64,000 bases of DNA. It comes from Paraconiothyrium sp. Pb-2020. Taxonomy: Eukaryota > Ascomycota > Dothideomycetes > Pleosporales > Didymosphaeriaceae. This document shows positions 40,695-53,209 of the stretch, piece after piece. Position 1 is the stretch's first letter, and each line of letters starts with the position of its first letter. The DNA is taken from assembly GCA_022419385.1 (NCBI GenBank), contig JAJUBI010000004.1:806001-870000 (forward strand). The letters run 5' to 3'. The notes under the pieces are model-generated. The model searched no databases. It was given only the letters and a program-made list of their open reading frames with translations, and was not told the origin of the DNA. Position numbers and translations under genes: made by a program.

Positions 40695-43111
40695 GACGGA
40701 ACGGCAAGCCCAGGTTTGTGCCACTCCGAAGAACTTGGACTCGAAGCTTATACCACGTGCAGGTCCTGCGAACCATGCCGCATATCTAAGATACGCTGTG
40801 ACCATGCTACACCGACTTGCGAGAAGTGTAGGACGCGGGGTATCACAGATCAAGTCAGCAACAAGTAGCCACTGTCCAGACGCCTTTTGACAGCGTGTTT
40901 CAGTGCTTCTATCATCCGGCGCCCATGACCAGACCTCCTGGCGTGCCTCGTAAAAAGCCCGAGCCACGACGTCGCGCCTCGGAAGCGCGTCAGAACGCGA
41001 CGCGAGATCACGCGTCTCGACCGTCCCTTAGTCTTAGTCCTACCACGCTTCGGAATGAAATTGGAGTTCCTTCAATTGTCAATGCATGGCCTACTCCTCC
41101 TGAGTCTGCAACAAGGACTACCCAAAGCAGTTCTGATTCCAGGAGCTTCTACCTAGGAAGCACCAGCTATGCCAGTGTTTTCGCTCAAGAACAACCGCTG
41201 CCCGAGGCCTTGCACGAGCAACCTCCTACAAGCATAAATGGGACACCTACTATAATGGCCAGCGGGCTTGAGCCGACTCGCCATTGCCGTATGAGTGTCG
41301 GCAGCCTAGTCATCTCCAAGTGTGAACAATTTTCCTTCTTGGAACGACTTGTAAGAACGTACTTTAAGATAAACCAAGGGTCAGCTATGATTGGTCCTCT
41401 GATCACCAATGCATTGCCTCAGCTACGCAGAGACATTGAGTACATCGTCTCCCAGTCAGACAACCCTTATCCCTTACTAGCTGAGATCACCAAGAACAGT
41501 TGCCAACCACTAAAAGTTTCGCCAACCATGCTGCCATCAGAATTTCACACTTTATTTACTGGCCCGAATCTGCGATGGGAAACGATAGGACTGATGATGG
41601 CGCTGGCAGCGTCATGTGCACAATTCTCGCCACCAGATGACCCTCTGTTCATCCTCGAGAATGGTGACAGGGTCAACAAGGATGATTTCATCATGGACAT
41701 GATCCATGCTACGAATGACTGTATCACCATCTGCCAAGTCCATGGTGCTGTGAACGACATCATGGTCTGGCTTTTGTACAACAACATGTTGGTGCAAAGC
41801 AATTGGTACGGGGATAATTGTATGTAGCCTCACGCTTCTCCAATATCCTACACTAACGCATGTAGACCACGGAGTATGGCGGCGTACAGGAGATGTCATT
41901 TCAGCACTTCACGCGGAAGGAATTCATTGCGAGAATGCAATCGTCAATCCATCCGAAGAGCCTCTGTTCCTTCAAGAGTCACGTCGGAGAATTTACGCTG
42001 CCGTGTACCGGACGGACAAGAGCTTAGCCGACTTCTTCGGACGTCCGCCCATGATGCACAAGCGGTATAGCGATCGACCACTACCTCTTGACATTGATGA
42101 CGATGTTGCTACATGCGACGATCAAGCAATTGTGAATGAAGCCATATCTAACCTCGATGCCAATGGGTGGTCCACGGATGGTCGAATTAGACCAGCGTCA
42201 TGGATACGATTACGTGCGGCGCTGGGTCAAGTCAAGGAGCGATTTCTTGAAGCATCTCTTGCCGGGAAAAAGGACGTCTTCGTGATCGAAGAGATAGAGT
42301 AAGTGAGATTTACATCCCAACCTGCCACTTCGATCTTGGTCATCGCGGGAGCATACAGGTCAGCTCTCATCGTACAAGAGAAGGCACTAACGATTGCAGA
42401 GCAATACGCGAGGAGCACCGAAAGAACTGGGAATCCTCGCCTGCGCACCTCAGATACGACCTCTACGACAACGAAGCCGTCTGGCGAACCCTCAAACCAA
42501 AATCCGCCCTCCGAATGATCGGCGCCTACCTCGACCACCTCCACGCAGGCTTCCAAATCCAGCGTCTTCTCCGCCGCCACACTCAAAACGCCCTTCCCGC
42601 CCTGCTCGAAATCGCCATGAACCTCCTCTCCACCGCCCTCATCTTCAACAAGAATCGAAACCACGAATACAATGTCCAGCGCCACTTCGCCACATTAGTC
42701 CTCTTCTACTGCCTCCCCAGCGCCGGCGTCCTAGCGCTAGAACTCCGCCGCTGCACATTAGAAAACGTCCCGCTCCCGAGCACCGTCTCGCGCGCAGACA
42801 TCATCCGCAATCTATCCGTGCTGATCTCCTGCGTCGAGTGGGCCATCGTCCCCGACGACGGGAACCACCGCTTATGCAGCGAGCTCAACAAAATGATAGC
42901 ACTCGTGCTAGACGAAGTGCTCAACTTCCAGCCGCCCTCCAACGAGGGCCAAGCCGACGGCGCGTCGGCGGTGCTCACGGGTGTCGGGGCGGGCTTCTTC
43001 GATATACCCATGATAGACGGCATGGAGCCGATTCCGACGGAGAGCGAGGACTTTTTGAACTGGTTGGATAATGCGAATTGGAATAATACGGTGGGTCCGG
43101 GACGATTTTGA
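40695..43111 (+). CDS. Zn2Cys6 transcription factor (start exon unresolved)
   Basis: Exons supported: one ending at 40853, then 40904-41819, 41866-42298 and 42400-43111. The zinc cluster spans the first junction: CEPCRISKIRCDHATPTCEKC then RTRGITDQ|CFYHPAPMT, spaced CX2CX6CX6CX2CX8C. That exon is open from 40695 but has no in-frame ATG, so a further 5' exon or an acceptor near 40713-40746 must supply the start. The body has SFLERLVRTYFKINQG, ALAASCAQFSPPDDP, WLLYNNMLVQSNWYGDN, HGVWRRTGDVISALHAEG and YRTDKSLADFFGRPP. This is the usual layout of the fungal_trans domain, and the C-terminus is acidic and aromatic (ESEDFLNWLDNANWNN), activation-domain-like. It should regulate genes through CGG half sites; its targets are unknown. 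Confidence 0.85.
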
Positions 43112-43753
43112 AGAAACAGCAGAATCGTTAATTATTGCGAGTAGTATCTCTTTTGAATTTTTTGATCACGACTGGGTCTTTATTTGAATGAAGTTTGATG
43201 ATGGGAGCATAGATTGGGATAAAGCAGGCTGGCACCGAGCTGGATGATGGATGAGCTTTTGGAGTAGATACCCTACCGCTATGATAGAGACAGATATCAG
43301 ATCGACATCCACGGTATGTGTACTTTCAACCCTTACATTCCATTCATCAACTTCCTTTACTTCCTCATTGTATCCATATTCGCTCCACTATACAGAGCCA
43401 TGCCCCAGATATCAATCTCTCCCTCCCAGACATCCATATTAAGACTGCCATACAAATAAGACGTCCGACCTTGGTATACGGGCACTGCGTATCTCCGAGC
43501 CTGCTCTTGCTACTTCATTAGGCGGGCGCTGCACATGTCCGAGCATCCGAGCTCTCTTCCCATCGGCTAGTCTCACCACCTCGTCCTCCGAGCTCTCCCC
43601 CCTCGGCTCAATGCCCATCTTATCCTCCGAGCCAATCACCCAGCTACCGCATCGACGCCCACGTCGCCGTCGCCGCCCAGAACGGTTCGTTATTGTAATG
43701 TTGCCGTGGTGCCTTATTCTTAGCTTCCGTCTTTTCCGTCAACTTTTCTGAAG
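43112..43753. other. intergenic region
   Basis: 640 nt after the Zn2Cys6 gene. Short frames at 43251-43521 are low-complexity in Ser, Thr and Leu, and no gene is supported. Confidence 0.45.
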
Positions 43754-43996
43754 CTAGATATCTGTCAGTGCTGAGCGATGTCGCAAAGTGCTGGTTGGAC
43801 GCGTACGTTTTCGGTGCCATAGCTGTTTTAGAAGAGGCTTCTTCGAGCTGGTTGACGCGAGGGATGATGTCTCTGACGGGGTGTACGGCGGGGGTACGGT
43901 CTGGGTTGATGTGCGTGTAGAGGACATTCTGGGTGAGGGTGTGCTTTGTTGGGGGGAAAAGGTGATGGGCCTGCCGGCGTAGTGGCCGTCGTTCAT
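43754..43996 (-). CDS. small hypothetical protein with a PPPY motif
   Basis: An 80-codon frame with its own ATG. The product starts MNDGHYAGRPITFSPQQS, is Ser/Thr/Pro-rich, contains TVPPPYTPSETSS, and ends with a basic stretch (KQLWHRKRTRPTSTLRHR). PPxY is the classic ligand of WW domains such as those of Rsp5-type ubiquitin ligases and arrestin adaptors. Composition and ATG make it a plausible small gene; length and isolation leave real doubt. No intron is needed. Confidence 0.4.
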   Translation of the reverse strand: MNDGHYAGRPITFSPQQSTPSPRMSSTRTSTQTVPPPYTPSETSSLASTSSKKPLLKQLWHRKRTRPTSTLRHRSALTDI

Positions 43997-45610
43997 GAAA
44001 TCAACTGTAGAACTTTGAGACTGATAGTTATATTACTTGACTTGAGAAGGTCTGAAAGCTCGATGGCTTGCGAATTTGAATGACCCAGTGAGGCTTGGTG
44101 TTGCAATGATACTGTTGAACTACAAGCGACCCCCTCCTCTCTTATACAACGCGTACAAAGCCAATCGAGTCATTCACCCCTGCCGTCATCGCATCACGAC
44201 ATCTCCAGAAACCAGCTCATCCTCATTCAGGCCGTTTTTCGGAATGGATACCGCTGATGCCTCTTGAATATACGCGCAAGTGCATGTCACCGTGCAAGCT
44301 CCGATTTGAGCTCATGCGCGCTTAGTTGCTGACATACGCGTTTTAGGGCAAAGATGTTACCCCGAAGACTAGGCAGACGCGTGGTAATCGTAGTGCACGT
44401 GGATTTAGCGTACGTAGTATACCGTTTAATATCCGATTTAGTGTGGTTTGAGCGGCAATGTACTGCGAGGCAGATGCCGTAAACATTCAGCATTGCGAAC
44501 ACGTATACACATATCCGAGCCCGTTAACGAACGGGAACTCGATAGATGCTGGTTCGGTCAACGGTGCTCGGATTTAGTCCTGGGGTTCGGCGTTGGTGAT
44601 GCGGGTCGGAGTAGATGTGGGGTATGGATCTCCGAGCTGCTGTTCAGTTGGCCATCAAAGGCATGTCATGACGCGGTTGCAAGTCACAGGGGGGACAGCA
44701 TATTTCTGCAATACTAGAAGTGCAGGATGGCTAAATGAGCGTGTATGGCATGCACATTTCGCGAAATCTTTGTTCAACTGTCTACAGCGCTCCTCGCATA
44801 TCTCCGAATAGGCTATCTAAGCCCGCAAAACAAGTAAACAAGAGTCGGACTGAGTCAGGTCGTTTCTGATTACATTCTCACATCGTAGCAGCCAAATGAT
44901 CTCCTCCATTAAAGGCTATGAGATCGTGTACAAGCAAACTTAACTTTACCATAGTCTATCGCTTTTGCGGTTCTAGCGATCATACTAGCTAATCATCTCG
45001 CACAGATAACAGCAATGCTTATCATTCGAGCGCCCTTCGACTATGGACTTTCACTGTTGTTTTGACGTGTTGAGGCTGTCTGGCCAACATGATGATAATA
45101 CGGGAGCGTCAAGGGACAAGATTCCTACGTCTGCTTCGACATACTATGGATATTTATCTTACAGAAAACATACAAACGGATGCCGTAATAAAATCTCCCG
45201 ACGGTCTTACTAATCTTTGTATGAGATACCTTCGATCAAGGGAGAAAACGTTCTTCCATCTTCCACCTGTGTTTGCTGTCAAATATTCTGCTCACATATG
45301 CATGAGGGCTTCGCGTTCAACGTGAAGAATGGATGATGCGCTTCCTCGCGCTTGCTGCCCACCGAGAACTAAAACAGGCCTACTAACATGTATGTCTTCG
45401 TGGGCATGTGCAAATGACGGCATAACGCAGTATTCATCTCTCGAATTTATCAGGCTACCTGTAAGTTTATTCAAACCTACCCTTATAAGTCCCATTCTTC
45501 GCTGTGACCGGCCCTTATTCGATGTTCCATGTGCACTCCTTGAACTCCCAAACCAAGCATTGTCCTTAATACCGACGCCACCGTAAGTACGATCCAAACA
45601 CGCATACCCC
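43997..45610. other. 1.6-kb gene-free stretch
   Basis: The sequence is AT-richer than its neighbours. Frames of 60-118 codons on both strands (such as 45292-45648 minus) overlap each other and show no domains. It ends at the stop codon of the Mug190-like gene. Confidence 0.5.
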
Positions 45611-48600
45611 CTACGCCTCCGTCTCAATGCCCTCGAACTTCTCCTCATTGTGCTTGAACAGTCCCTCCACCTTGTTCTCTCCCCGCTCCGCCAAATGCTT
45701 CAGATACGCAAGCGTCCTGGGGCCCTTCCACTGCATGGCACCCCGGTTGCTTCTATGCAATTGCTTGGCATTCTTCTTGTAATCCATGATCTGATCCCTC
45801 AAGCCCCTCTTGCCATCGCTATCCGGACTACTGTTAGAGTTCTTGTGTAGGATGCTCGGCACGAAGTCTGATTCGTCTGATGATGATGTGTCGGAGTTGT
45901 TGTCCGAGTCTGATCCGTCGTTCCAGTCCATGTCATCGTTGTCGTTACACGCGTCGAGCACCTATACAGTGTTAGTATTTGTCTTTACCGATGCAAGGGT
46001 AACATACCTCTAGGACTTGGCCGATGTGCCGGTCTTTCTTCGCGAGCGGTTGGTGGTAGCCGGACAGGCCAGACCAGAAAGTTATAGTGACCTCGATTTC
46101 GCCGACTTTGTCGCCGTAAGAGTCGAGTACATTGTTTTCTGCGCGGCTGAGGTCGCCCTTCCAAACGGTCAAGCGAACAGTCTGCTCCTGATTGTCAGAT
46201 ATATCCTTGAGCCAAAGGATCGCAAAGGCCGGAGTGCGATCGGAGAGCGCAGAGTCTTTCCGGAACTCGACGATGAGAGGTGAGGCGTAGCGCTTGCGTA
46301 CTGGCAGACGGATGGGGCGATCGCGCTTGGATTTCCAAATGGTGTGGCCATCATGTTGGTTTGCTTCGCTGTCTTGGGTGCCGGAGTGCAACTTGCCACG
46401 CGCGAGAGTCGTGCGAATCTTCATCCTTAGCTTTTCGAGATCGTGTGGGATATCAATAGCTTTAACAAGCGGCTGGACCTCCAGTGTACCATACTCCCAG
46501 CCCAACTCTCTTGAAGGTGCCTGAAGCTGCACCGACCGGAACACCATCGAGATGCGAGCGCGACCGTAACCGACGCCACCAGCGATGGGGAAGTTGGAGA
46601 CGATTTGACTGCGATGTTTGAGAACTCTCGACAAAGGTAGGTACACAACGCCCAGGAGAGCGTCGTCTTCATGCACACGTGCATCGCGTATTGAGATGTG
46701 GACTTCGGTGTTGCGCCAGTCGCGAATAAACCGCTCGCAACCAGCATTGAAAAACGGTTTGGAGTTCTTTGGTTTGGTTCGTGTCTTGAAAACCTTCTGG
46801 TGATTGAGGATGATGGTGGCGTAGGCAGAGGGAAGATCATCGCCTTCTTCTTCCTCGTCGCTAGCGTCATCGTTAGTCTTCTTCCTGTTCAGTGTCGACA
46901 GTTCCAAGCCCGTGATCTGGTGGACAACGATACTAAGGATACCGGATGGATAAGTTGGCGACGATGGTGACGCAATAATGAGATCGTCTTGCCGCGCCTT
47001 AAGGTCTTGCGCCTTCTGCTGCTCAATTTCATCGCTCTCGTCTTTATTTGACTCCCGCAACTTGCGTTCACTCTCCTCATAAACCTTCTTCTTGAGTTGG
47101 TCAATGTCCTTAACATCCGGGTCCTCCTCTTGAGCGGTGAGTTGATCATCCGTGATTCTCGTCTTGGAGAAGTATCCGACGCTCCAGCAGAGCTTGCCCG
47201 GCATTCCCTCACCCTTCTTGAGAGATTGGAATCCATCTTCACGGTCATGCATCTTCCCATTCGTCGCTTTATCCTTCATCACTTGCTTGACGTCCAATTC
47301 GAACCGACCCAGATCATCATCGGCAGACATACGGTCTGCGTCCCAGAGTTGCAGCCTAAGACGTTCGTCTACGTTCAACTCGTCTGAGGTCACCAGCAAA
47401 TAGCAAGTCTCATACCAGTGGGGCTCCATGTTCTTCGTCTGGACACGTGTCGACCACATGGGCTTGCCAAACTTAGCCCAGCCGACGCTAACGTACGGAT
47501 CGGCTGAGCCCTTCATCGGACCAATTCCACCATCTCCTTCCTTGAAGTCGAAAGCGCGCTTGACAGTGACCACGATAACGCCACGCGCATTGGTGTCCTT
47601 CTTGAAGTCGTCGCCCATCATCATATCCTTCAAATCTAGAGTGAGCGACTTCGGTGCCACATACTCAGCCATAGCGGCGTCGACTGATGATTGAACGAAA
47701 CGGGAGATGAGCGGAAAGTCCATCAAGTTGGGTGCTTGCTTGAGTAGCGGAACGCAAGATATATCAACCTTTGGCTGTCCGAGGAAAGTAAAAGTACACA
47801 AAGAGAAGAAAGGCGGATCCGGGGTGAGCTGGAGTCGCATACGCATTACACCCACAAAGCCCTCGACTTCGACCCAGACAGGAAGCTTGATGTTGGAGGG
47901 TAGGTAAAAAGCCATGTAGAAGTGCGCTTTCTTGGCACGGTCTTTCATGCGTTTCCGTCCAGTCGACGGGCGATATGCGAATGCGATCTCCATGTTGACG
48001 AAGTCACCTTCTTCAGCTTCCATACCTTCTGCAACTCCATCATCCTGACCGTCGTCGTCCTCATCTTTTCCTTCCGCGTTGTCGTCGACGTTTCCTTCAC
48101 CTGGGACTGTCCGGTCGCTTGTCGCCTTGTCGTTATTGCTTTTCTTACTGAGCTTGCCGTCCTCATTCACAGACCTTGCTGCTGCACCTGTAGGTAGCCA
48201 TCGGACACCAAGGATTCGGAACGATTCACTGCCTTGACCGATATCGTCCACAGAGACCATACGGACCATCTTCGGCAAACTGGCTTGCATGACATCCTGT
48301 TCTGGTCAGCCTAATGCTATCAGTATGAAGATAACAGCTTACTTCGAGGGTATCCGATATGCTTGTAAACAGGTCGGGGTTGATTAGAGGCCAGACCGAA
48401 GCCAAAAATGAATTTAGCCATTGTGCGCTTTCCGGGATGTTGGTCTTGACCAGCTTCTGGCCCTTCTCCCTCTCGGCCTGCCAGACCTCGGTCTCCCAAA
48501 CATCATTAATCCTATTTTCCGTCCATTGGCGCGTGCCCATGATGACAACAGCCGAGACACCAATGCTGACGGCCACCTCAAGTAAAGTGAATAAGGCCCT

Positions 48601-49419
48601 TGACCAGCCCGTAAAGCCACTGGTAAACTGGAATAGTGCTACCACTGTAACTATACTTGCGCTGACCAGACCAAGTCCAGCTGTTATGGCTTGGCGATAG
48701 GCGTTAGTTATACCTTCGCGTGTCATGGCGAAGTCAGGAGATGGGAAAAGAGGATCCATGCCGCTGTGCGCATCTTGAGACTCTTCTTGTTCTTCTTGGA
48801 GCTGTTCGTCGGACTTGTTCATAGCAAAGGCACCAGTAGCAGACCTGGCCTCCGTGCCTGCGGCAGGACCATTCTTGGGTGTCATCTTCAAGTCTTTTTC
48901 CGTGTAATCGTGAATAGTCACGGGCAGATGTGTAACCGGATCTGTGACCTCCCGTTCTGTGCCGTCTGCGCTCCACTTCTTCATAGACTTCCTGGCCTTT
49001 TTGGGATCCGTCGACGTTTGTAGCCCGCCTTCTGTGGTATCCGCTGGCGTGTCATCTCCATCCTCGTCGTTCTGTTTGCTGAACTTCTCCTCGTTGTCCT
49101 TTGGCTGCACCCGTCCAGCATGATCGTCTGCTATATTGTCGTCGTCAGGTTCCTCCAAGTTCTTGTTGGTCGCCTGGTATGGCTGCGTGCCCTCGCTCGG
49201 ATTCACGGCTTCCTTGCCGTGTCGTAGCGCGGTGTACGCGTCTGTGAGTCGGTTGGTCTTGCTGCGATCATCTTGTCCTTCACCCTCTGGGTGAGCATAC
49301 TGCTCCTCGCGCTGCTGCTTCTCCTCGCGGTAGCCTTGAACGGTCGGCACAGGGTGGTGCGGAGTGTACGGTGCTTTCTGCCTTCGTTGCGACGACTGTA
49401 CGTCCTCTACACCAGACAT
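45611..49419 (-). CDS. Mug190-like membrane-contact lipid transfer protein (SMP + C2 domains)
   Basis: Three exons (49419-48343, 48296-46008, 45961-45611) with two 46-nt introns encode 1238 residues. The first 235 residues are charged and disordered. A pair of hydrophobic segments at about 243-296 (GLGLVSASIVTVVALF and VAVSIGVSAVVIMG) could form an ER membrane hairpin, as in tricalbins. The SMP lipid-binding domain follows at about 316-580, with SAQWLNSFLASVWPLINPD, LPTG, VDISCVPLLKQ and FPLISRFVQSSVDAAM. C2 domain one is at about 589-702 (GVIVVTVKRAFDF, SADPYVSVGWAKFG) and C2 domain two at about 809-945 (GILSIVVHQITGLEL). The tail is acidic. The layout matches fission yeast Mug190, a relative of tricalbins/E-Syts that bridges ER and plasma membrane and moves lipids. 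The start is the MSGVEDVQ ATG; the frame upstream offers only TTG. Confidence 0.87.
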
Positions 49420-50118
49420 GGTGGGGTTTATGGAGTGAGCGTGGTAGACAGAAGGGCTGCGTGAGCTGTGCAATTAGTGAGTCGTAAGTCGTGGGCTCGT
49501 AGACATTCGGTCGTCAAGTGGTTGATTTCTGGTGTACAGGTGGCATGTGCGAGAACAGTAAGGAAATGGACGTGGAAGCGGATTGAAAGGCAACAAAAGC
49601 CGTGTTTCGATTTGACGTATGTACAGCGATCGCGACAGGTTTCTTGAAACCTTAAGCTGACCAGTTATTCCCCACTGTGAGCGTTGCGAAGGGGTCCCAA
49701 GCGTAAGGCTGGGCCGTGTAGCCGTCAATAGAGGGGTTTCCTCAGGTAACCTGTTTGGCCATGACGTAGGGTAGGATCCAATTCAGGGCGAGACCTGCAA
49801 CACAAAGAGAGCGGAGCTTTAGCCACCTTCCCCTCTTCCAGATTTGGAAGAAGCAGTGTCCCGTTCTGGTTGCACGATCATCGACGCGTTCAGATGTCAA
49901 AAGTGAAATACAGCTATGGCAAATGCAGCTTTCGCACTCCTCTGATAAGAACGGCACAGCGTTTAGCGAGCCGCTAGCGTGCAGCCGAGGCTCTTGTCTA
50001 GTGTGGGGAAGGACCTCGGAGTGCATCCTCGACGACTAATCGCTCTTTAGCAACATCAAAGGTCATTATGTGACCCTGCACTCTGGTTAGATTGCAGTAA
50101 CCTCCAAAGTTCGTCGAG
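49420..50118. other. divergent intergenic region, Mug190-like / thioesterase
   Basis: 700 nt between two divergent starts. No supported gene and no obvious TATA box on either side. Confidence 0.5.
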
Positions 50119-51063
50119 ATGCCATCATGGAGCGAAGCTACGGCGGTTCGCAAGCTCGGCGCAAACACATACGAATGTACCCTACAAGATGATTGGTGCA
50201 TCGGAACTGGTAAGCTCGACGCCGAGGGAAGTCATTATGATAAATGCTTATGAGTGATAGTTCCCAATGGTGGATACGTGACCGGATGTATGCTTGAAGT
50301 CGTCTCTGCCCACTTCTCAACCGCCCTTTCGAAGCAGAATCAGCCGCATACCATCGCTCTCCACATCGAGTTCCTGCGCAGAACACAAGTCGGGCCCGCA
50401 ACCTTCAAGGTCGAAGATGTCAAGCTTGGTAGACAAGCCTCAATCGTACATGTTCGGATGTCTCAGGAGGGCCGCGAGGAAGTCATCGCCTACGCCACGA
50501 ATTCGAACATAGATACTGAGAAAGGTGTGAGCTTCGATACACAGTACAGATTGCATCCACCACGGCCAACAGTGGCTCTGAGTGAATTGGAGAATGATGG
50601 GGATACGAATTGGTATTTGGAGGAGAATATGCCCTTCCGAAAGTTTAGGAAAGCATCGAGCCAGGTCAAATTCCACTTTCCGCGCAATGGTCAGGTTCAA
50701 CCAAATATAGCGGATGAGTGGCTCTGTTTCCGTGATGGTTCAAACTTTACGAACTCATCGATCGGACTCGTAGCCGATATGTTTCCTCAGATCGTGGAGG
50801 CGTATCGAGACCAGAATCAGGGCCCCTTTTGGTACCCAACACTCTTGTTGAATCTAGATGTTAAGAAGTCCCTGCCACCAGAGGGAGTAAAGTGGTTGGC
50901 TATACGGGTGATGGTGAAGAAGGTGAAGAATGGTAGGATGGACTTGGATGTACATGTTCACGATGAGGAGGGGGACTTGGTTGCACTGAGCCATCATGTA
51001 AGCTTTGTGTTGGATGCAGCGAGGAATACTGCGGCAAGAAGGAAGCCAGATACCAAGATATAG
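50119..51063 (+). CDS. acyl-CoA thioesterase-like protein (double hotdog fold)
   Basis: Two exons (50119-50209, 50261-51063) with a 51-nt intron give 297 residues, the size of TesB-like double-hotdog thioesterases. The N-terminal half has YECTLQDDWCIGTVPNGGYV, the family opening with the PNGGY turn, and PHTIALHIEFLRRTQVGPA with the first hotdog helix/strand. The second half contains DGSNFTNSSIGLVADMFPQ, PFWYPTLLLNLDVKKSLP and ALSHHVSFVLDAARN. The fungal thioesterase-like superfamily includes proteins that hydrolyse acyl-CoA and some embedded in polyketide or fatty acid clusters. There is no clear peroxisomal C-terminal signal (it ends PDTKI). The start at 50119 is the only ATG giving the conserved N-terminus in exon 1. 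Confidence 0.85.
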
Positions 51064-51854
51064 ACAACAGAAAATTCATCTGTGCTATGGGATTTCTTCT
51101 GGGCGTCAACATAATAACCATCGAAATACGTGGTCTAGCCGACATATATAGTCGGATATAGAATATAGCTATCGACACTTAGCCCTCGAATGACCTTTGG
51201 TCAAGCTTTTAAAATTGTAGTCCAAGTCCCGATGTTTCAACACGGCCAAATCATCGTCTTCTGCCTCCACAGCCCAATTGGCCTACAAATATGATCAATG
51301 TGGTCATTCAGCCTCGTGCCTATTACTCCTCCCGGAGAAGCCGCGCATAAGTTTCGTTCAGCGTCATGAACCTGACGATTCATTCTTTTCGGGAAGTAGA
51401 TTTCTCGCATATCAAAGGTACATTGATACGAATAAAAGGCGTACACGTCGGATTTGAGCACGCATGCGTCAACAGAACATTATGTAAGATGCATACATGT
51501 ATACCTCGTGGCTCACACTTGAGCAGTTCTTTCTATGCTTCACAGTCTTGCGTCCGGCCAAGCCCTCAGAGTGATGAACGATTGCTTCTCTGGGGCCTAT
51601 GCTGCTTGATGTGTTGATATTTCGCACGCATTGCGAGCAAAAGAAACATCAATGTTACCATAATACTTGGTGGTGTTCAGCGATGCGTCTTAGCGGAAGG
51701 CGCCCAATTAGCGCCTCACGTGCGGCAGGTTCTTTTGCGCCCGATCCAGACTAGTTTGGCTGGGCGAAAAATAAGCGAAGCGACGCACCACTATCGAAAA
51801 GGTCCATCGCCAACTCCACGAGACTTCTCTCCAACGACGATACTAACCGCCACC
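51064..51854. other. intergenic region / eL36 promoter
   Basis: 790 nt. The last 130 nt before 51855 hold pyrimidine-rich and CCA-rich sequence typical of ribosomal protein promoters. No gene is seen. Confidence 0.5.
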
Positions 51855-52507
51855 ATGCCCAAGGAAGTGAAGCAGAAGTCCGGTACGCACATTCATGCTC
51901 GCGATACATTTTCGCGCAATGCTAACATAATTGCAGGCCTCATCGTTGGCCCCAACGCCGGCCACAGTGCGTATTCCCCACGAGCGAAAATTACTCGATT
52001 GCGACGAGCGAATGCATACTGATTCTATCGAACAGAGGTCACCCCCAGGACCCCGGCCACCCGGATCTCGCGGAGGAAGGGTTTCCTGTCCAAGAGGACT
52101 GCTTTCGTGAGGGAGATCACTCGTGAGGTTGCTGGGTACGTTACACTCCAGACACAGCGCCGCGGACAGGCGGGATGGCATGCAGATGCGCAGTGTGTCT
52201 CGTTATTGGAACCGACGACTGTCGCTGGGTTATTGAGGCTTAAGGAACGTCACTAACTTGCTTGTGTTCAGTCTTGCCCCGTACGAGAAGCGTGTCATCG
52301 AGTTGCTCCGAAATGCCAAGGACAAGCGCGCCCGTCGCCTCGCAAAGAAGAGGGTACGTCCTCCGATAACACATCTACGCACCGTCACCGTCGCACCGAA
52401 TTTTCAAGCTAACAATCACACAGCTCGGTACCTTCGGCCGTGCCAAGAGGAAGGTCGAGGAGATGACCAACGTCATCCAGGAGTCTCGTCGTGCCGGTCA
52501 CCACTGA
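51855..52507 (+). CDS. RPL36: 60S ribosomal protein eL36
   Basis: Five short exons (51855-51882, 51937-51966, 52036-52135, 52272-52353, 52424-52507) encode 107 residues. The introns (54, 69, 136 and 70 nt) total slightly more than the 324 coding bases. Sequence landmarks of eL36 are complete: MPKEVKQKSGLIVGPNAGH, then KVTPRTPATRISRRKG with FLSKRTAFVREITREVAG, LAPYEKRVIELLRNAKDKRA and LGTFGRAKRKVEEMTNV, ending RRAGHH. The protein sits on the solvent side of the 60S subunit near the rRNA of domain I/III. All four introns follow GTACGT/GTGCGT..CAG consensus. Highly intron-dense ribosomal protein genes are common in filamentous fungi. Confidence 0.96.
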
Positions 52508-53209
52508 GCGTTTTCATAACGCCAGGGTGGGCAACGAGCATCGCGAAGGACGACACACCTCGATACATTTTCCGCTTCATCAATCAATCGAATCATGGGT
52601 GTTAGGTCTCTTTCATGGCGGGAATTGATACGACTTCGGAACATGCATCACAAAATAAAGGGCACGATTTCGGAGTACTGACAATGAATGGACGTTAAGG
52701 GGCAGAGGATACCTAGCAGTGTCTATCAAAAGATGAAAAATGTTATCGGTTCACGCCAGTGCAACACTTGTTCCATTTCTGCTATACGTGAAAATATGGC
52801 CGCGTGCACCCTAGGATCTTACTCGACTGTTAATAGCATTTTGAATGACGTCCTTTTCTATTTCGCAATCGCCACCAACGCTTCTGGGTCGACATGATTG
52901 CTCAACTATCGACTTCAACACAGCACAACGGATCATTTGACGACGGAGTGGGTTAGGTGTGGATGATGAGACCTATAAATAATTGACGATTGCCCTTGGA
53001 CCGCAGGTTCAACGCCTCAGACTGGATACTCCGCTACAAATGCTACAGACCGACAGATGCTGCCCTTCCAACACGTGCGCCTCCCTCGTGCCGCCAATGC
53101 TACACACGTCGTCCAAGTCTTTTAATTCCAACGCGTTCACAGCACTTGCATGTACATTGGGAGTTACAACCTCCTACCTATCCCCGCAGAGCAATCCTCT
53201 CCAGAAGCC
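52508..53209. other. convergent intergenic region
   Basis: 700 nt between the 3' ends of eL36 (plus) and the UBX-domain gene (minus). No gene is supported; plus-strand frames at 52983-53492 are shadows of the UBX gene. Confidence 0.55.
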
